From assembly GCF_900187225.1 (NCBI RefSeq), contig NZ_LT906436.1:992001-1056000 (forward strand): a stretch of 64,000 nt of DNA, written 5' to 3'. Positions 55,394 to 63,320 of this stretch are shown piece after piece. How positions within the stretch are numbered: position 1 is the first letter of the stretch; the number at the start of each line of letters is the position of its first letter. Source of the DNA: Listeria monocytogenes (lineage in GTDB: Bacteria; Bacillota; Bacilli; Lactobacillales; Listeriaceae). The notes under the pieces were generated by a model. The model worked only from the letters and a program-made list of their open reading frames with translations. It did not search any database and was not told where the DNA came from. The position numbers were made by a program, and so were the translations under genes.

Positions 55394-56659
55394 ATGTTAA
55401 AACAAAGTGCAGATAAGCGCCGGATTGAGAAAAATGATAAACCTTTTTTCTACCTTGCAGATACTGTTTGGAGTGCGTTTACGAATATTGATTTAACAGA
55501 TTGGGCCTACTATTTAAAAGTCCGAAAAGAGCAGGGGTTTAATGTACTGCAAATCAATATTTTGCCACAATGGGATCGAAGTGTACTAAAAAAAATTCAA
55601 GAGCCGTTTGGTATAAATGAAGGTTTTTTCGATTTAAAAGCTAAAAATGAAGCCTACTTTAAACATGCAGAAAAGATGTTAGAAATGGCAGTGAATCAAG
55701 GTTTTACTCCAGCGCTTGTTTTGCTTTGGTGTAATTATATTCCGGAGACGTGGGGGGCGAAATTTGGTACTTCACCACTGTTTCGAAAAGAAGACATTAA
55801 ACCCTATACAGAAATGATGTTGGAACATTTCGAGCAATTCGAACCAATTTATATCATTAGTGGGGACACGGATTTTCCAACGGAAACTGTAACAGATTAT
55901 TATTTGGAAGCTTTAGAAACCGTTTCTAAAAAAGCGCCACACGCACTTAAAGTTTTGCATATTTGTGGTCGATTAAAAGATATTCCGGAAAATCTGCAAA
56001 CACATCCAGCACTTGATTTGTATTTTTATCAATCTGGACATAATTCGGAGCACCAATCAATGGCGTATACGTTGGCAGAACACTTTAGTCAGTTAGAGCC
56101 AATCAAGCCAGTTATTAATTCAGAACCGTGTTACGAATTAATGGGATATAGTCGACAAAAATATGGTCGTTTTAGCCGAGAAGATGTACGAAAAGCAGCT
56201 TGGCAAAGTGTCTTATCTGGTGCTATAGCTGGTATTTCTTATGGGGCACATGGCATTTGGAGTTGGCATGAAGAAGGAAGTACATTTGGATCAGCTCTAG
56301 GTGAAGGATTTGTTTCTCCATTTAATTGGCGACAAGCACTTCATTTTGAAGGAGCTACAGATTATGCATTTCTAAAATCCTTTATTCTGGCTAATGACTT
56401 AACAACACTGGCACCAATAAATCTAGTTTTAAATCAAACTCCAGAAATTCGAGCAGCGGAGACCGAAAAAGTAGTTATCATTTATGTGCCATCAAATGTC
56501 CCAATTTATTTGAAAGGGCAATTTGTTTCTTTGGATGACTATGCAATTGATTTGGAGCAAGGTAAAAAGGTTAGCCTCACAAAAATACTTCATGAAGAAA
56601 AAACAGAAATTCAGATGACTCCTTTTTTGAAAGATAGCTTATATGTAATTCACAAATAA
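55394..56659 (+). CDS. DUF4038 / apiosidase-like (GH140-type) glycoside hydrolase, cytoplasmic
   Basis: A 421-residue TIM-barrel hydrolase with DUF4038 hallmarks: KPFFYLADTVWSAF, YYLKVRKEQGFNVLQ, the acid-bearing ISGDTD (D158/D160) and NSEPCYE (E244) motifs, and RKAAWQSVLSGAIAGISYG. GH140 enzymes of this family remove apiose from plant glycans. There is no signal peptide, so it acts inside the cell, fitting cleavage of a PTS-imported phospho-glycoside. I start at the ATG at 55394 because the GTG at 55385 touches the AGAAAGG ribosome site. Confidence 0.82.
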   Translation: MLKQSADKRRIEKNDKPFFYLADTVWSAFTNIDLTDWAYYLKVRKEQGFNVLQINILPQWDRSVLKKIQEPFGINEGFFDLKAKNEAYFKHAEKMLEMAVNQGFTPALVLLWCNYIPETWGAKFGTSPLFRKEDIKPYTEMMLEHFEQFEPIYIISGDTDFPTETVTDYYLEALETVSKKAPHALKVLHICGRLKDIPENLQTHPALDLYFYQSGHNSEHQSMAYTLAEHFSQLEPIKPVINSEPCYELMGYSRQKYGRFSREDVRKAAWQSVLSGAIAGISYGAHGIWSWHEEGSTFGSALGEGFVSPFNWRQALHFEGATDYAFLKSFILANDLTTLAPINLVLNQTPEIRAAETEKVVIIYVPSNVPIYLKGQFVSLDDYAIDLEQGKKVSLTKILHEEKTEIQMTPFLKDSLYVIHK

Positions 56660-56707
56660 ATTCCAATTTCTTTCTGGAAAAAATAATTTTGTTTACCAAT
56701 AAAAACT

Positions 56708-56743
56708 AAAGCGAGACCACTATTTCAGCGTGGCCTCGCTTTT
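56708..56743. terminator. Bidirectional terminator
   Basis: AAAGCGAG-A-CCAC (56708-56720) pairs with GTGG-C-CTCGCTTT (56730-56742), one mismatch, with T-rich flanks on both strands. It ends the sugar operon and the convergent DUF817 gene, whose stop lies at 56720-56722. Confidence 0.88.
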
Positions 56744-57523
56744 GGCTTTTACAGAAGTTTGTTCTAATTTTTGCTTAACGAATTTAAGTTGTGCGACGAT
56801 TATTATACTAATAATAACAAGTAAATACCAACTCGTAATTTTTGAAACGTGCACTGGACGCCATGCAACTAGCTGGTCTGGATAAGACCAAGCTCCGTAA
56901 AAACTAGCAATGTTCTCCGCAAGATAGATGAAAAAAGCAATGCATAAAAAGGAAAAAGATAAAGGCATTTTGAGCTGAGTCGAACTAACTTTGAAATAAA
57001 CATATGTCTTTCGGAATAAAACGAGAACTAAAACAATCAAAATCCAGCGAAAATCCATTATAAAATGATGCGTGAAAAAATTAGCGTAAATCGCTATGCA
57101 AAGGCTACTTACTAACCAGATATTTGGCCAATTTGTCATTTTAAGATCAAATCTTTTCCAAGCCTGGCAAATATAACTGGCGACACTTGCATACATAAAA
57201 CCGCTATAAAGGGGCACACCGAGAATTTTCATGAAACCAGGCTCTGGATAACTCCATGAACCCATATGTACTTTATAAATTTCGAGCCCAAGCCCGATAA
57301 TATGAAAAACCATAATTACTTTCAGTTCATCCCACGTTTCTAAACCAAATTTTATAAGTAGAATTTGAGTTACAAGGCAAATAATTAAAAGTAAGTCGTA
57401 GCGCGCAATAAAAGGAATATCAATCAATTTTGTAAGCGCGAGCGAAATAAATATAATACCTGGAAAAATACAACAAAGTGCTTGCTTCCAAGTAAACGCC
57501 CAAAGTAAGCGGAAAAATTGCAT
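56720..57523 (-). CDS. DUF817 family integral membrane protein
   Basis: A 267-residue membrane protein with seven or eight helices; blocks FGLETWDELKVIMVFHIIGLGLEIYKVHMGSW and YPEPGFMKILGVPLYSGFMYASVASY match DUF817 (YoaT-like) proteins of unknown function. The ATG at 57523 has GAGAAGAGG upstream; the frame remains open for 40 further codons without a ribosome site. It lies 67 bases downstream of mobA on the same strand. Confidence 0.85.
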   Translation of the reverse strand: MQFFRLLWAFTWKQALCCIFPGIIFISLALTKLIDIPFIARYDLLLIICLVTQILLIKFGLETWDELKVIMVFHIIGLGLEIYKVHMGSWSYPEPGFMKILGVPLYSGFMYASVASYICQAWKRFDLKMTNWPNIWLVSSLCIAIYANFFTHHFIMDFRWILIVLVLVLFRKTYVYFKVSSTQLKMPLSFSFLCIAFFIYLAENIASFYGAWSYPDQLVAWRPVHVSKITSWYLLVIISIIIVAQLKFVKQKLEQTSVKAKSEATLK

Positions 57524-57590
57524 AAAAAAACCTCTTCTCATGATTTTCTCTAGTTTACCAAAAAAAACTAAAGAAAAGGACAAGAAAAGG

Positions 57591-58172
57591 TTAAAAAAGT
57601 TCATTTTGTCGATTGATATTTCTAAAAGGAGCTTCATCTTCAAAAGCTAATGGCTTGGTATCGAGTTTTTCAAGTAAAGCTCTGACACGATGTTGCTCGT
57701 CTTGCAATAATTTATGTAGTGTTTCTCGTGAGTAGGGGATATTGGCGACCAAATAATGATTTGCTTGCTCCGTTTTAGCAAAATGATTAGGGTAATCAGC
57801 TAGTTGTCCAATTTCTTTTGGAGTCAAAAAAGGCATATCAACAGGAAGTACTAGGAAATTAGCTTTCTGATAAGTCGCTGCTTCTACCATCACCGCATAA
57901 ATGCCTCCGAGCGGTCCAAATTCCCTGAATGCAGTTTGATCTGGAATGATTTCAATGCTTGGTTCTGCATCAAAAAGAGCCGCGAGTTTTGAATGATTTT
58001 CATGATTTGCCGATACAAATACCATATCGCAAAGCGGCAGCAACTTACTAACCGTTAGCTCGACCCACGTTTTTCCAGTTGCCTCATCCTGAAAAAATGC
58101 TTTTGATTCCCTGAAGCGGCTTGAAAGACCACCAGCTAAAACGATACCAACATTAACTTTTTCGTTTTTCAA
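57591..58172 (-). CDS. mobA: Molybdenum cofactor guanylyltransferase-like protein
   Basis: A 193-residue nucleotidyltransferase with the N-terminal signature VGIVLAGGLSSRFRESKAF and the aspartate motif VLPVDMPFLTP. MobA attaches GMP to molybdopterin to form the guanine dinucleotide cofactor. It overlaps the ModC stop by 20 bases, tying cofactor finishing to molybdate import. Its presence suggests that a dinucleotide-type molybdoenzyme exists elsewhere in the genome. Confidence 0.92.
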   Translation of the reverse strand: MKNEKVNVGIVLAGGLSSRFRESKAFFQDEATGKTWVELTVSKLLPLCDMVFVSANHENHSKLAALFDAEPSIEIIPDQTAFREFGPLGGIYAVMVEAATYQKANFLVLPVDMPFLTPKEIGQLADYPNHFAKTEQANHYLVANIPYSRETLHKLLQDEQHRVRALLEKLDTKPLAFEDEAPFRNINRQNELF

Positions 58173-58815
58173 GGCGTCCCTCTCGCATAACTAAAATTTC
58201 TTCGGTCATCATTTCTGCTTCCGAGGCATAATGCGTGACAAAAATAACGGGAATATGGAAGTCTTTGGCCATTTGACCAACTAATTTCATACAAATCAAA
58301 CGCGTTTCTTCATCTAAACCATTGAAAGGTTCATCCAGTAAAAGTAATTTTGGCTCCGTAATCATTGCCCGAGCCATCGCAACACGTTGTTTCTCGCCAC
58401 CAGATAATTTCTGAACGGAAGAATAAAGCAGGTGAGAAATTTGTAGATAATCACTCATTTTTCGTACTTGTTGCTGAATTTCCGCCTGTTCTTTTTTCTT
58501 CTTTTTCTTCACTTTCAAGCCAAAAGCAATATTTTCATAGACATTCATATTTGGGAATAGAGCTAAATTCTGAAATAAATAACCTACTTTGCGCTCTGTC
58601 ACAGGAAGATGTAACGAAATATTGGAATCATCCCACGGAGTCCCGTCAAATTCAATAATGCCGCCGTCAATACTTTTCAAGCCACTAACGCACTGAAATA
58701 GAGTTGACTTGCCTGAACCACTTGCACCCATCATCGCGGTTACTGGCTTTTCAAACGTATAATCAATATTTAAATCATGAAAAGGAAGTTTTTTATGAAA
58801 TTGTAATCGTAGCAT
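58153..58815 (-). CDS. modC: Molybdate ABC transporter ATP-binding protein
   Basis: A 220-residue ATPase: Walker A GASGSGKST, signature LSGGEKQRVAMARAM, Walker B LLLLDEPFNGLD, and switch histidine VTHYASEAE. It lacks the C-terminal molybdate-binding (Di-mop) domain of E. coli ModC, as is common in Firmicutes. Two bases separate it from modB. Confidence 0.9.
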   Translation of the reverse strand: MLRLQFHKKLPFHDLNIDYTFEKPVTAMMGASGSGKSTLFQCVSGLKSIDGGIIEFDGTPWDDSNISLHLPVTERKVGYLFQNLALFPNMNVYENIAFGLKVKKKKKKEQAEIQQQVRKMSDYLQISHLLYSSVQKLSGGEKQRVAMARAMITEPKLLLLDEPFNGLDEETRLICMKLVGQMAKDFHIPVIFVTHYASEAEMMTEEILVMREGRLEKRKS

Positions 58816-58817
58816 AA

Positions 58818-59489
58818 TTACATCCCCCTCGTTAAATTACTCTGGCGTATAGTTAATACATGAATGACAAGTAAAGCAAACACGCCGATAATGACGTTAA
58901 TTAACCCAAGATAAATCGCAGTACGCATGTCTCCTTGTTGCACCATAAAATAGATGCTTGAAGCAATGGTGTCGGTCTTGCCTTCAATATAACCAGCCAC
59001 CATCAAACTTGCGCCAAACTCACCCATCGCCCGACAAAAACTAAGCAGAACCCCTGCTAAAATTGGTTGCCAGCAATTCGGTAAAATAATTTTTGTGAAA
59101 ATCTGTTTTTTATTCGCTGAAAGAGTCTCTGCTGCCCATACAAGTTCGTGATCAATTGATAAAAATGCTGATTTCAAGCCTTGATACATAATTGGTAAAA
59201 TAATAATCGTTGTTGCAACAATTGCTCCACTAAGGGAAAAAATAAAGCTGAAATCAAAAGTATCCCAAAGCACGCCACCAATAAAATCATTGCGGCCGAG
59301 GATATTCAGTAAAACTAAACCAACCACCGTTGGCGGTAAAACAAGCGGAAGTAAAATTAAAATCTCCACTGGTAACTGAAAACGTGATTTTCGACCGGCA
59401 AAATAATAACTCAGTGGTAACATCGTCATAAATGCGAGAAACGTAGAAATTGTGGCTACAAGTAATGTATGCCAAACAGATGTAAACAT
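58818..59489 (-). CDS. modB: Molybdate ABC transporter permease
   Basis: A 223-residue permease with five helices and the transport core ending in the EAA loop (WAAETLSANKKQIFTKIILPN). PTVVGLVLL and the FGASLMVAGYIEGKTDT block are typical of ModB/CysT-type permeases. I start at the ATG at 59489 because AGGAGGAG lies just upstream; the open frame extends 25 codons further without support. Divergent from modA. Confidence 0.93.
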   Translation of the reverse strand: MFTSVWHTLLVATISTFLAFMTMLPLSYYFAGRKSRFQLPVEILILLPLVLPPTVVGLVLLNILGRNDFIGGVLWDTFDFSFIFSLSGAIVATTIIILPIMYQGLKSAFLSIDHELVWAAETLSANKKQIFTKIILPNCWQPILAGVLLSFCRAMGEFGASLMVAGYIEGKTDTIASSIYFMVQQGDMRTAIYLGLINVIIGVFALLVIHVLTIRQSNLTRGM

Positions 59490-59593
59490 AAATCTCCTCC
59501 TGAACCCTCTAGTACTTCTATTATTATCGTTCTCTCTGGTATAAAATGTCAAACTTAAGTACAATGTAACTAAATAAAAAAGGGGGATGAAGA
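59490..59593. promoter_or_regulatory. Divergent control region between modBC-mobA and modA-moa operon
   Basis: 104 bases must hold promoters in both directions. A plus-strand TACAAT (about 59561-59566) may be a -10 for modA. No clear ModE-type inverted repeat was found. The split of modA from modBC onto opposite strands means that this region sets the balance of the transporter parts. Confidence 0.45.
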
Positions 59594-60364
59594 ATGAAAA
59601 AAATAGTACTTATTATATGTTGTGGATTATTACTACTTCTCGGAGCTTGCGAGGATACGCCTGAGAAAGTCCAAACAACGACTATACATATTTCAGCAGC
59701 AGCAAGTTTAAAAGATTCGATAGACGACGTAAAACCACTTTTTGAAAAAGCCAATCCAACGATTAAATTATCTTTTGATTTTGGTGGTTCTGGGCAAATT
59801 CGCGAACGTGTCGAAAGCGGTGCACCAATTGACGGCGTCCTTTTAGCGAGTAAAAAAGATGCGGATACACTGATTAAGCAAAATTTAGCAGAAAAAACGA
59901 AAGAATTTGCGGGAAATGAACTCGTTCTAATTGAACCTAAAAACGTGGATCAGAAGACAGAGGCGAACTTAGAACAATTACTTAATGATGCATCCAAAAT
60001 CGCCATCGGGGACCCAGAATCAGTACCAGCAGGTGCTTATGCCAAACAAACGCTCGAAAACCTAAATCTATATAATGCAGAAAAAGCAAAGCTCGTTCTT
60101 GCAACCGATGTTCGTCAAGTCTTATCCTACGTGGAAGCCGGAAATGCAGATGCAGGCTTCGTTTACCAGACAGATGCTCTATTAAGCAAGAAAGTACAAG
60201 TGAAGGCAAAAATCGATGAGAAACTCCATGATCCAATCGCTTACTACAGCGCACAAGTCAGTGATTCAGATAAAAAAGAAGAAACCGCTACATTTCTTGA
60301 TTTTATGAATAAATCAGAAGCGCAAAAAATACTGGAAAAATACGGATTCAAAGCAGCAAACTAA
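59594..60364 (+). CDS. modA: Molybdate-binding lipoprotein
   Basis: A 256-residue lipoprotein with lipobox LLGAC (C19) and a ModA-type binding domain: ISAAASLKDSIDDVKPLFE, FDFGGSGQIRERVESGAPIDGV and the FVYQTDAL segment. It captures molybdate or tungstate outside the membrane for ModBC. AAAGGGGGATG-type ribosome site precedes the ATG. Confidence 0.95.
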   Translation: MKKIVLIICCGLLLLLGACEDTPEKVQTTTIHISAAASLKDSIDDVKPLFEKANPTIKLSFDFGGSGQIRERVESGAPIDGVLLASKKDADTLIKQNLAEKTKEFAGNELVLIEPKNVDQKTEANLEQLLNDASKIAIGDPESVPAGAYAKQTLENLNLYNAEKAKLVLATDVRQVLSYVEAGNADAGFVYQTDALLSKKVQVKAKIDEKLHDPIAYYSAQVSDSDKKEETATFLDFMNKSEAQKILEKYGFKAAN

Positions 60365-60458
60365 TGAGAAGTCGCTTTACTTTTTAAAACAAGCAAACTC
60401 CTGTATATTGGTACTAAAGAAAACGCATACATTTATTGTGAAAGGGAAGTGCGCCCAA

Positions 60459-61682
60459 ATGATTGAAAAAAGAAATACCATTAGAATGGAACAAGCGAGA
60501 GAAGTATTATGTAACCAAATAACGCATCTTCCAGTAGAAAAGAAACATGTGACAGAGGCGTTAAATCAAGTTTTACAAGAACCTATTTTCGCGCCGTTTC
60601 CTGCTCCATATTTTAGGCGTTCTGGTTATGATGGCTTTGCGATTACTGAGGTGGATGACGGGAATTATCCTATCACCTTGCGCGTTGTAGCAGAAGTTCC
60701 GTGTGGAGAAACATACGATAAACCGCTAAAACCTGGTGAAACCGTCCGAATAATGACTGGGGCAAAAGTGCCAGATAATGCCTCGAAAATTATTATGCTT
60801 GAACAATCAAGAGAAGCGGATAACGAGAATGAAATCATACTTATAAATACACAAAAATCTAGTAACATTACAGAAATCGGTACGGAGTTTGCCAAAGGAG
60901 ATTTGCTGTTAGATCGTGGACACATTTTAAATGCCGGTTCGATAAGTTTACTGTCATCCTTTGGAATTCAAGAAGTACAAGTCATCAGAAAGCCAAAAGT
61001 AGCTATTTTATCCACAGGTAGTGAACTTGTTCCTGCTGGAAATCCACTTCCAGATGGCAAAATTTTTAATAGTAATCAACCGTTACTGGAGAATTTACTA
61101 AAAGTACATCATGCCGAGATTTGCGCTGCCGAACAATTACCTGATAATTATGAGGACACGAAAAACCGTTTACTAGAATTGACTAAGATAGCGGACTTAA
61201 TAGTTACTACGGGAGGTGTTTCTGTAGGTGATTTTGACTACATGGCTGATATTGCAAAACAAGAAGCAGAATTACTTTTTAATAAAATTCAAATGCGACC
61301 AGGCAGTCCAACAACAGGGATGTGGTTGGATAAAACGCTTATCATCGCGCTTTCTGGCAATCCAGGGGCATGCTTTACAGGTTTTTACTTATTAGTAGAA
61401 CCAGTATTAACTACCTTAATGGGGAAAGATACAACTGAGACGACTCAAGTCCGTGCAAAAATGGCGAGCGATTACACTAAAAATAATGGCTATGATCGTT
61501 TTTTACGAGGAACCTATCGTTTGTCTGACGAAGGGGAATATTTGGTTGAGTTGGTTGGTAGCGACATGTCGAGTGCGCTCGGTAATCTTCATTTAACAAC
61601 CTGTTTATTCAAAATCCCACGAGGGCAAGTAGGGAAATTAAAAGGAGAAGAGGTCGAAGCATGGCTGCTATACTCCAAATAA
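60459..61682 (+). CDS. moeA: Molybdopterin molybdenumtransferase
   Basis: A 407-residue enzyme that inserts molybdenum into molybdopterin. Domain blocks: YFRRSGYDGFAI, PGETVRIMTGAKVPDNAS, AILSTGSELVPAGNPLPDGKIFNSN and TTGGVSVGDFDYM, and GNPGACFTGFYLLV. I choose the ATG at 60459 (AAAGGG about 12 bases upstream) because the open frame upstream is not family-like. It overlaps mobB by 22 bases. Confidence 0.95.
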   Translation: MIEKRNTIRMEQAREVLCNQITHLPVEKKHVTEALNQVLQEPIFAPFPAPYFRRSGYDGFAITEVDDGNYPITLRVVAEVPCGETYDKPLKPGETVRIMTGAKVPDNASKIIMLEQSREADNENEIILINTQKSSNITEIGTEFAKGDLLLDRGHILNAGSISLLSSFGIQEVQVIRKPKVAILSTGSELVPAGNPLPDGKIFNSNQPLLENLLKVHHAEICAAEQLPDNYEDTKNRLLELTKIADLIVTTGGVSVGDFDYMADIAKQEAELLFNKIQMRPGSPTTGMWLDKTLIIALSGNPGACFTGFYLLVEPVLTTLMGKDTTETTQVRAKMASDYTKNNGYDRFLRGTYRLSDEGEYLVELVGSDMSSALGNLHLTTCLFKIPRGQVGKLKGEEVEAWLLYSK

Positions 61683-62146
61683 TCGGTTTTAAAAATAGCG
61701 GGAAAACAACTTTACTAAATGCATTAATTCGCGCTAGTCGGAAGGAAAACTACACAGTATCTGCCATCAAACACGATGCCCATGATTTTTCTGTAGATCA
61801 CGCGGGAACGGATTCCTACTCGTTTCAAGAAAGTGGTGCAGAAGCTGTTGTTATCGCGAATTCGAGACAATATGCTGTGATGGAACAAACCGGTATCGAT
61901 TTAAAAACAGCCATTCAAAAGTTGCCAGAATCAGATATCGTTCTTATAGAAGGCTACAAAGAAGGTCCTTTTCCTAAAATTATTTTGGTTCGCGAACAGG
62001 CAGAAATCAAACTTTTAAATAATAGTAAAGCTGTCCATAAAATTGCGACACATAATCCAGCGCTAAAAAAAGAAGCGATTTTTATTGGAGAAGAAAATGC
62101 TTTAAACCTTTTTGCAGAAACGTTAATCAAGGAGTTTTTAAAATGA
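61661..62146 (+). CDS. mobB: Molybdopterin-guanine dinucleotide biosynthesis protein B
   Basis: A 161-residue GTPase with a P-loop GFKNSGKTTLL at residues 9-19, the KHDAHDFSVD block and LIEGYKEG. It assists MobA, probably by supplying or binding GTP. It overlaps moeA by 22 bases and moaE by four, so the operon is densely coupled. Confidence 0.95.
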   Translation: MAAILQIIGFKNSGKTTLLNALIRASRKENYTVSAIKHDAHDFSVDHAGTDSYSFQESGAEAVVIANSRQYAVMEQTGIDLKTAIQKLPESDIVLIEGYKEGPFPKIILVREQAEIKLLNNSKAVHKIATHNPALKKEAIFIGEENALNLFAETLIKEFLK

Positions 62147-62565
62147 GATATGTAGCCTTACAACATGAAAAAATTGAAATTGGCCCACTTTCTGAAAAAC
62201 TAATCAATAAAAATCACGGTGGGACTAATCTTTTTGTTGGTACAATTCGAGAATGGACTGGTGATATCCAAACAGAAGAAATTCGTTACACATCCTACGA
62301 AGAAATGGCGCTCAAAGAACTAAACAAGTTGGCTACAGAGGTAGAAGCGAAGTGGGGAGCAGATGTTGTCATCGTCCACAGACTAGGACTTTTACAAATA
62401 ACGGATGTCGCTGTGGTCATCGGTGTATCAACACCACACAGAGCCGCTTGCTACGAGGGATCCAGATATATTATTGAACGTTTAAAAGAACGGGTACCTA
62501 TATGGAAAGAAGAAAAAGATGTCGATAAAACAAGGTGGGGTGGCATAGATGCTAACAACAGTTAA
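62143..62565 (+). CDS. moaE: Molybdopterin synthase large subunit
   Basis: A 140-residue subunit carrying the catalytic site of molybdopterin synthase. Family blocks: HGGTNLFVGTIREWT, EEIRYTSYEEMALKEL, VIVHRLGLLQITDVAVVIGVSTPHRAAC and RVPIWKEE. With MoaD it converts cyclic pyranopterin monophosphate to molybdopterin. Overlaps moaD by 17 bases. Confidence 0.97.
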   Translation: MRYVALQHEKIEIGPLSEKLINKNHGGTNLFVGTIREWTGDIQTEEIRYTSYEEMALKELNKLATEVEAKWGADVVIVHRLGLLQITDVAVVIGVSTPHRAACYEGSRYIIERLKERVPIWKEEKDVDKTRWGGIDANNS

Positions 62566-62797
62566 ATTTTTCGCTTTTTTAGCTGAAAAGACACATAAAA
62601 CCGAAGTAAAATTGAATTTGCAGCAGTGCCAGACAGTTGGCGAGGTTCGAGAAGTTATTAGTAGTGAATTTCCTGAAATAGCCGTTGATTTGGCAACATG
62701 TATGCTAGCTGTGAATATGGAATTTCAACAAGATCAAGACCTTTTACCAGAAGAAATAACCGAAATCGCAGTCATTCCGCCAGTAAGCGGTGGATAA
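62549..62797 (+). CDS. moaD: Molybdopterin synthase sulfur-carrier subunit
   Basis: An 82-residue ubiquitin-fold protein ending in the required Gly-Gly (PPVSGG), whose C-terminal thiocarboxylate donates sulfur. KFFAFLAEKTHK at the N-terminus is typical. The activating enzyme MoeB is not in the window and is expected nearby or elsewhere. Confidence 0.95.
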   Translation: MLTTVKFFAFLAEKTHKTEVKLNLQQCQTVGEVREVISSEFPEIAVDLATCMLAVNMEFQQDQDLLPEEITEIAVIPPVSGG

Positions 62798-62809
62798 GGA
62801 GGGTAATAG

Positions 62810-63292
62810 ATGGAAAAAGATGATTTAACGCATTTTAACGATGAAAAACGCGCAAAAATGGTAGATGTTACAAGCAAATCTGAAACAAAACGCCGTGCAA
62901 TCGCTAGCGCTACGATACATATGAATGAAGAAACCTTAGCGCGTATTCATGCTGGTAAAATTGCTAAAGGAGATGTTTTGGCCGTTGCGCAAGTTGCTGG
63001 AATCATGGCGGCTAAAAAAACAAGCGAACTAATTCCAATGTGCCATCCGATTATGACGACAAAAGCTGATATTTCTTTTGAAGATGATGGGAAAACTGCG
63101 CTAACTATCACATCTGAAGTCGTAACCGTTGGAAAGACGGGCGTAGAAATGGAAGCACTCACGGCAGTAACCATTGCCGCTCTAACCATTTATGATATGT
63201 GCAAAGCAATGGATAAAGGCATGCGCATCGAAAAAACCTATTTAGTTGAGAAAACTGGCGGGAAAAGCGGGACATTTAAAGCAGAAGCGTAA
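62810..63292 (+). CDS. moaC: Cyclic pyranopterin monophosphate synthase
   Basis: A 160-residue enzyme that completes the first step of cofactor synthesis with MoaA. Motifs [24 protein letters not shown], and [27 protein letters not shown] are intact. AAGGAGGG precedes the ATG. Confidence 0.97.
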   Translation: MEKDDLTHFNDEKRAKMVDVTSKSETKRRAIASATIHMNEETLARIHAGKIAKGDVLAVAQVAGIMAAKKTSELIPMCHPIMTTKADISFEDDGKTALTITSEVVTVGKTGVEMEALTAVTIAALTIYDMCKAMDKGMRIEKTYLVEKTGGKSGTFKAEA

Positions 63293-63320
63293 CTATTTTG
63301 TAGGATAGGAGTTTTGTTTT

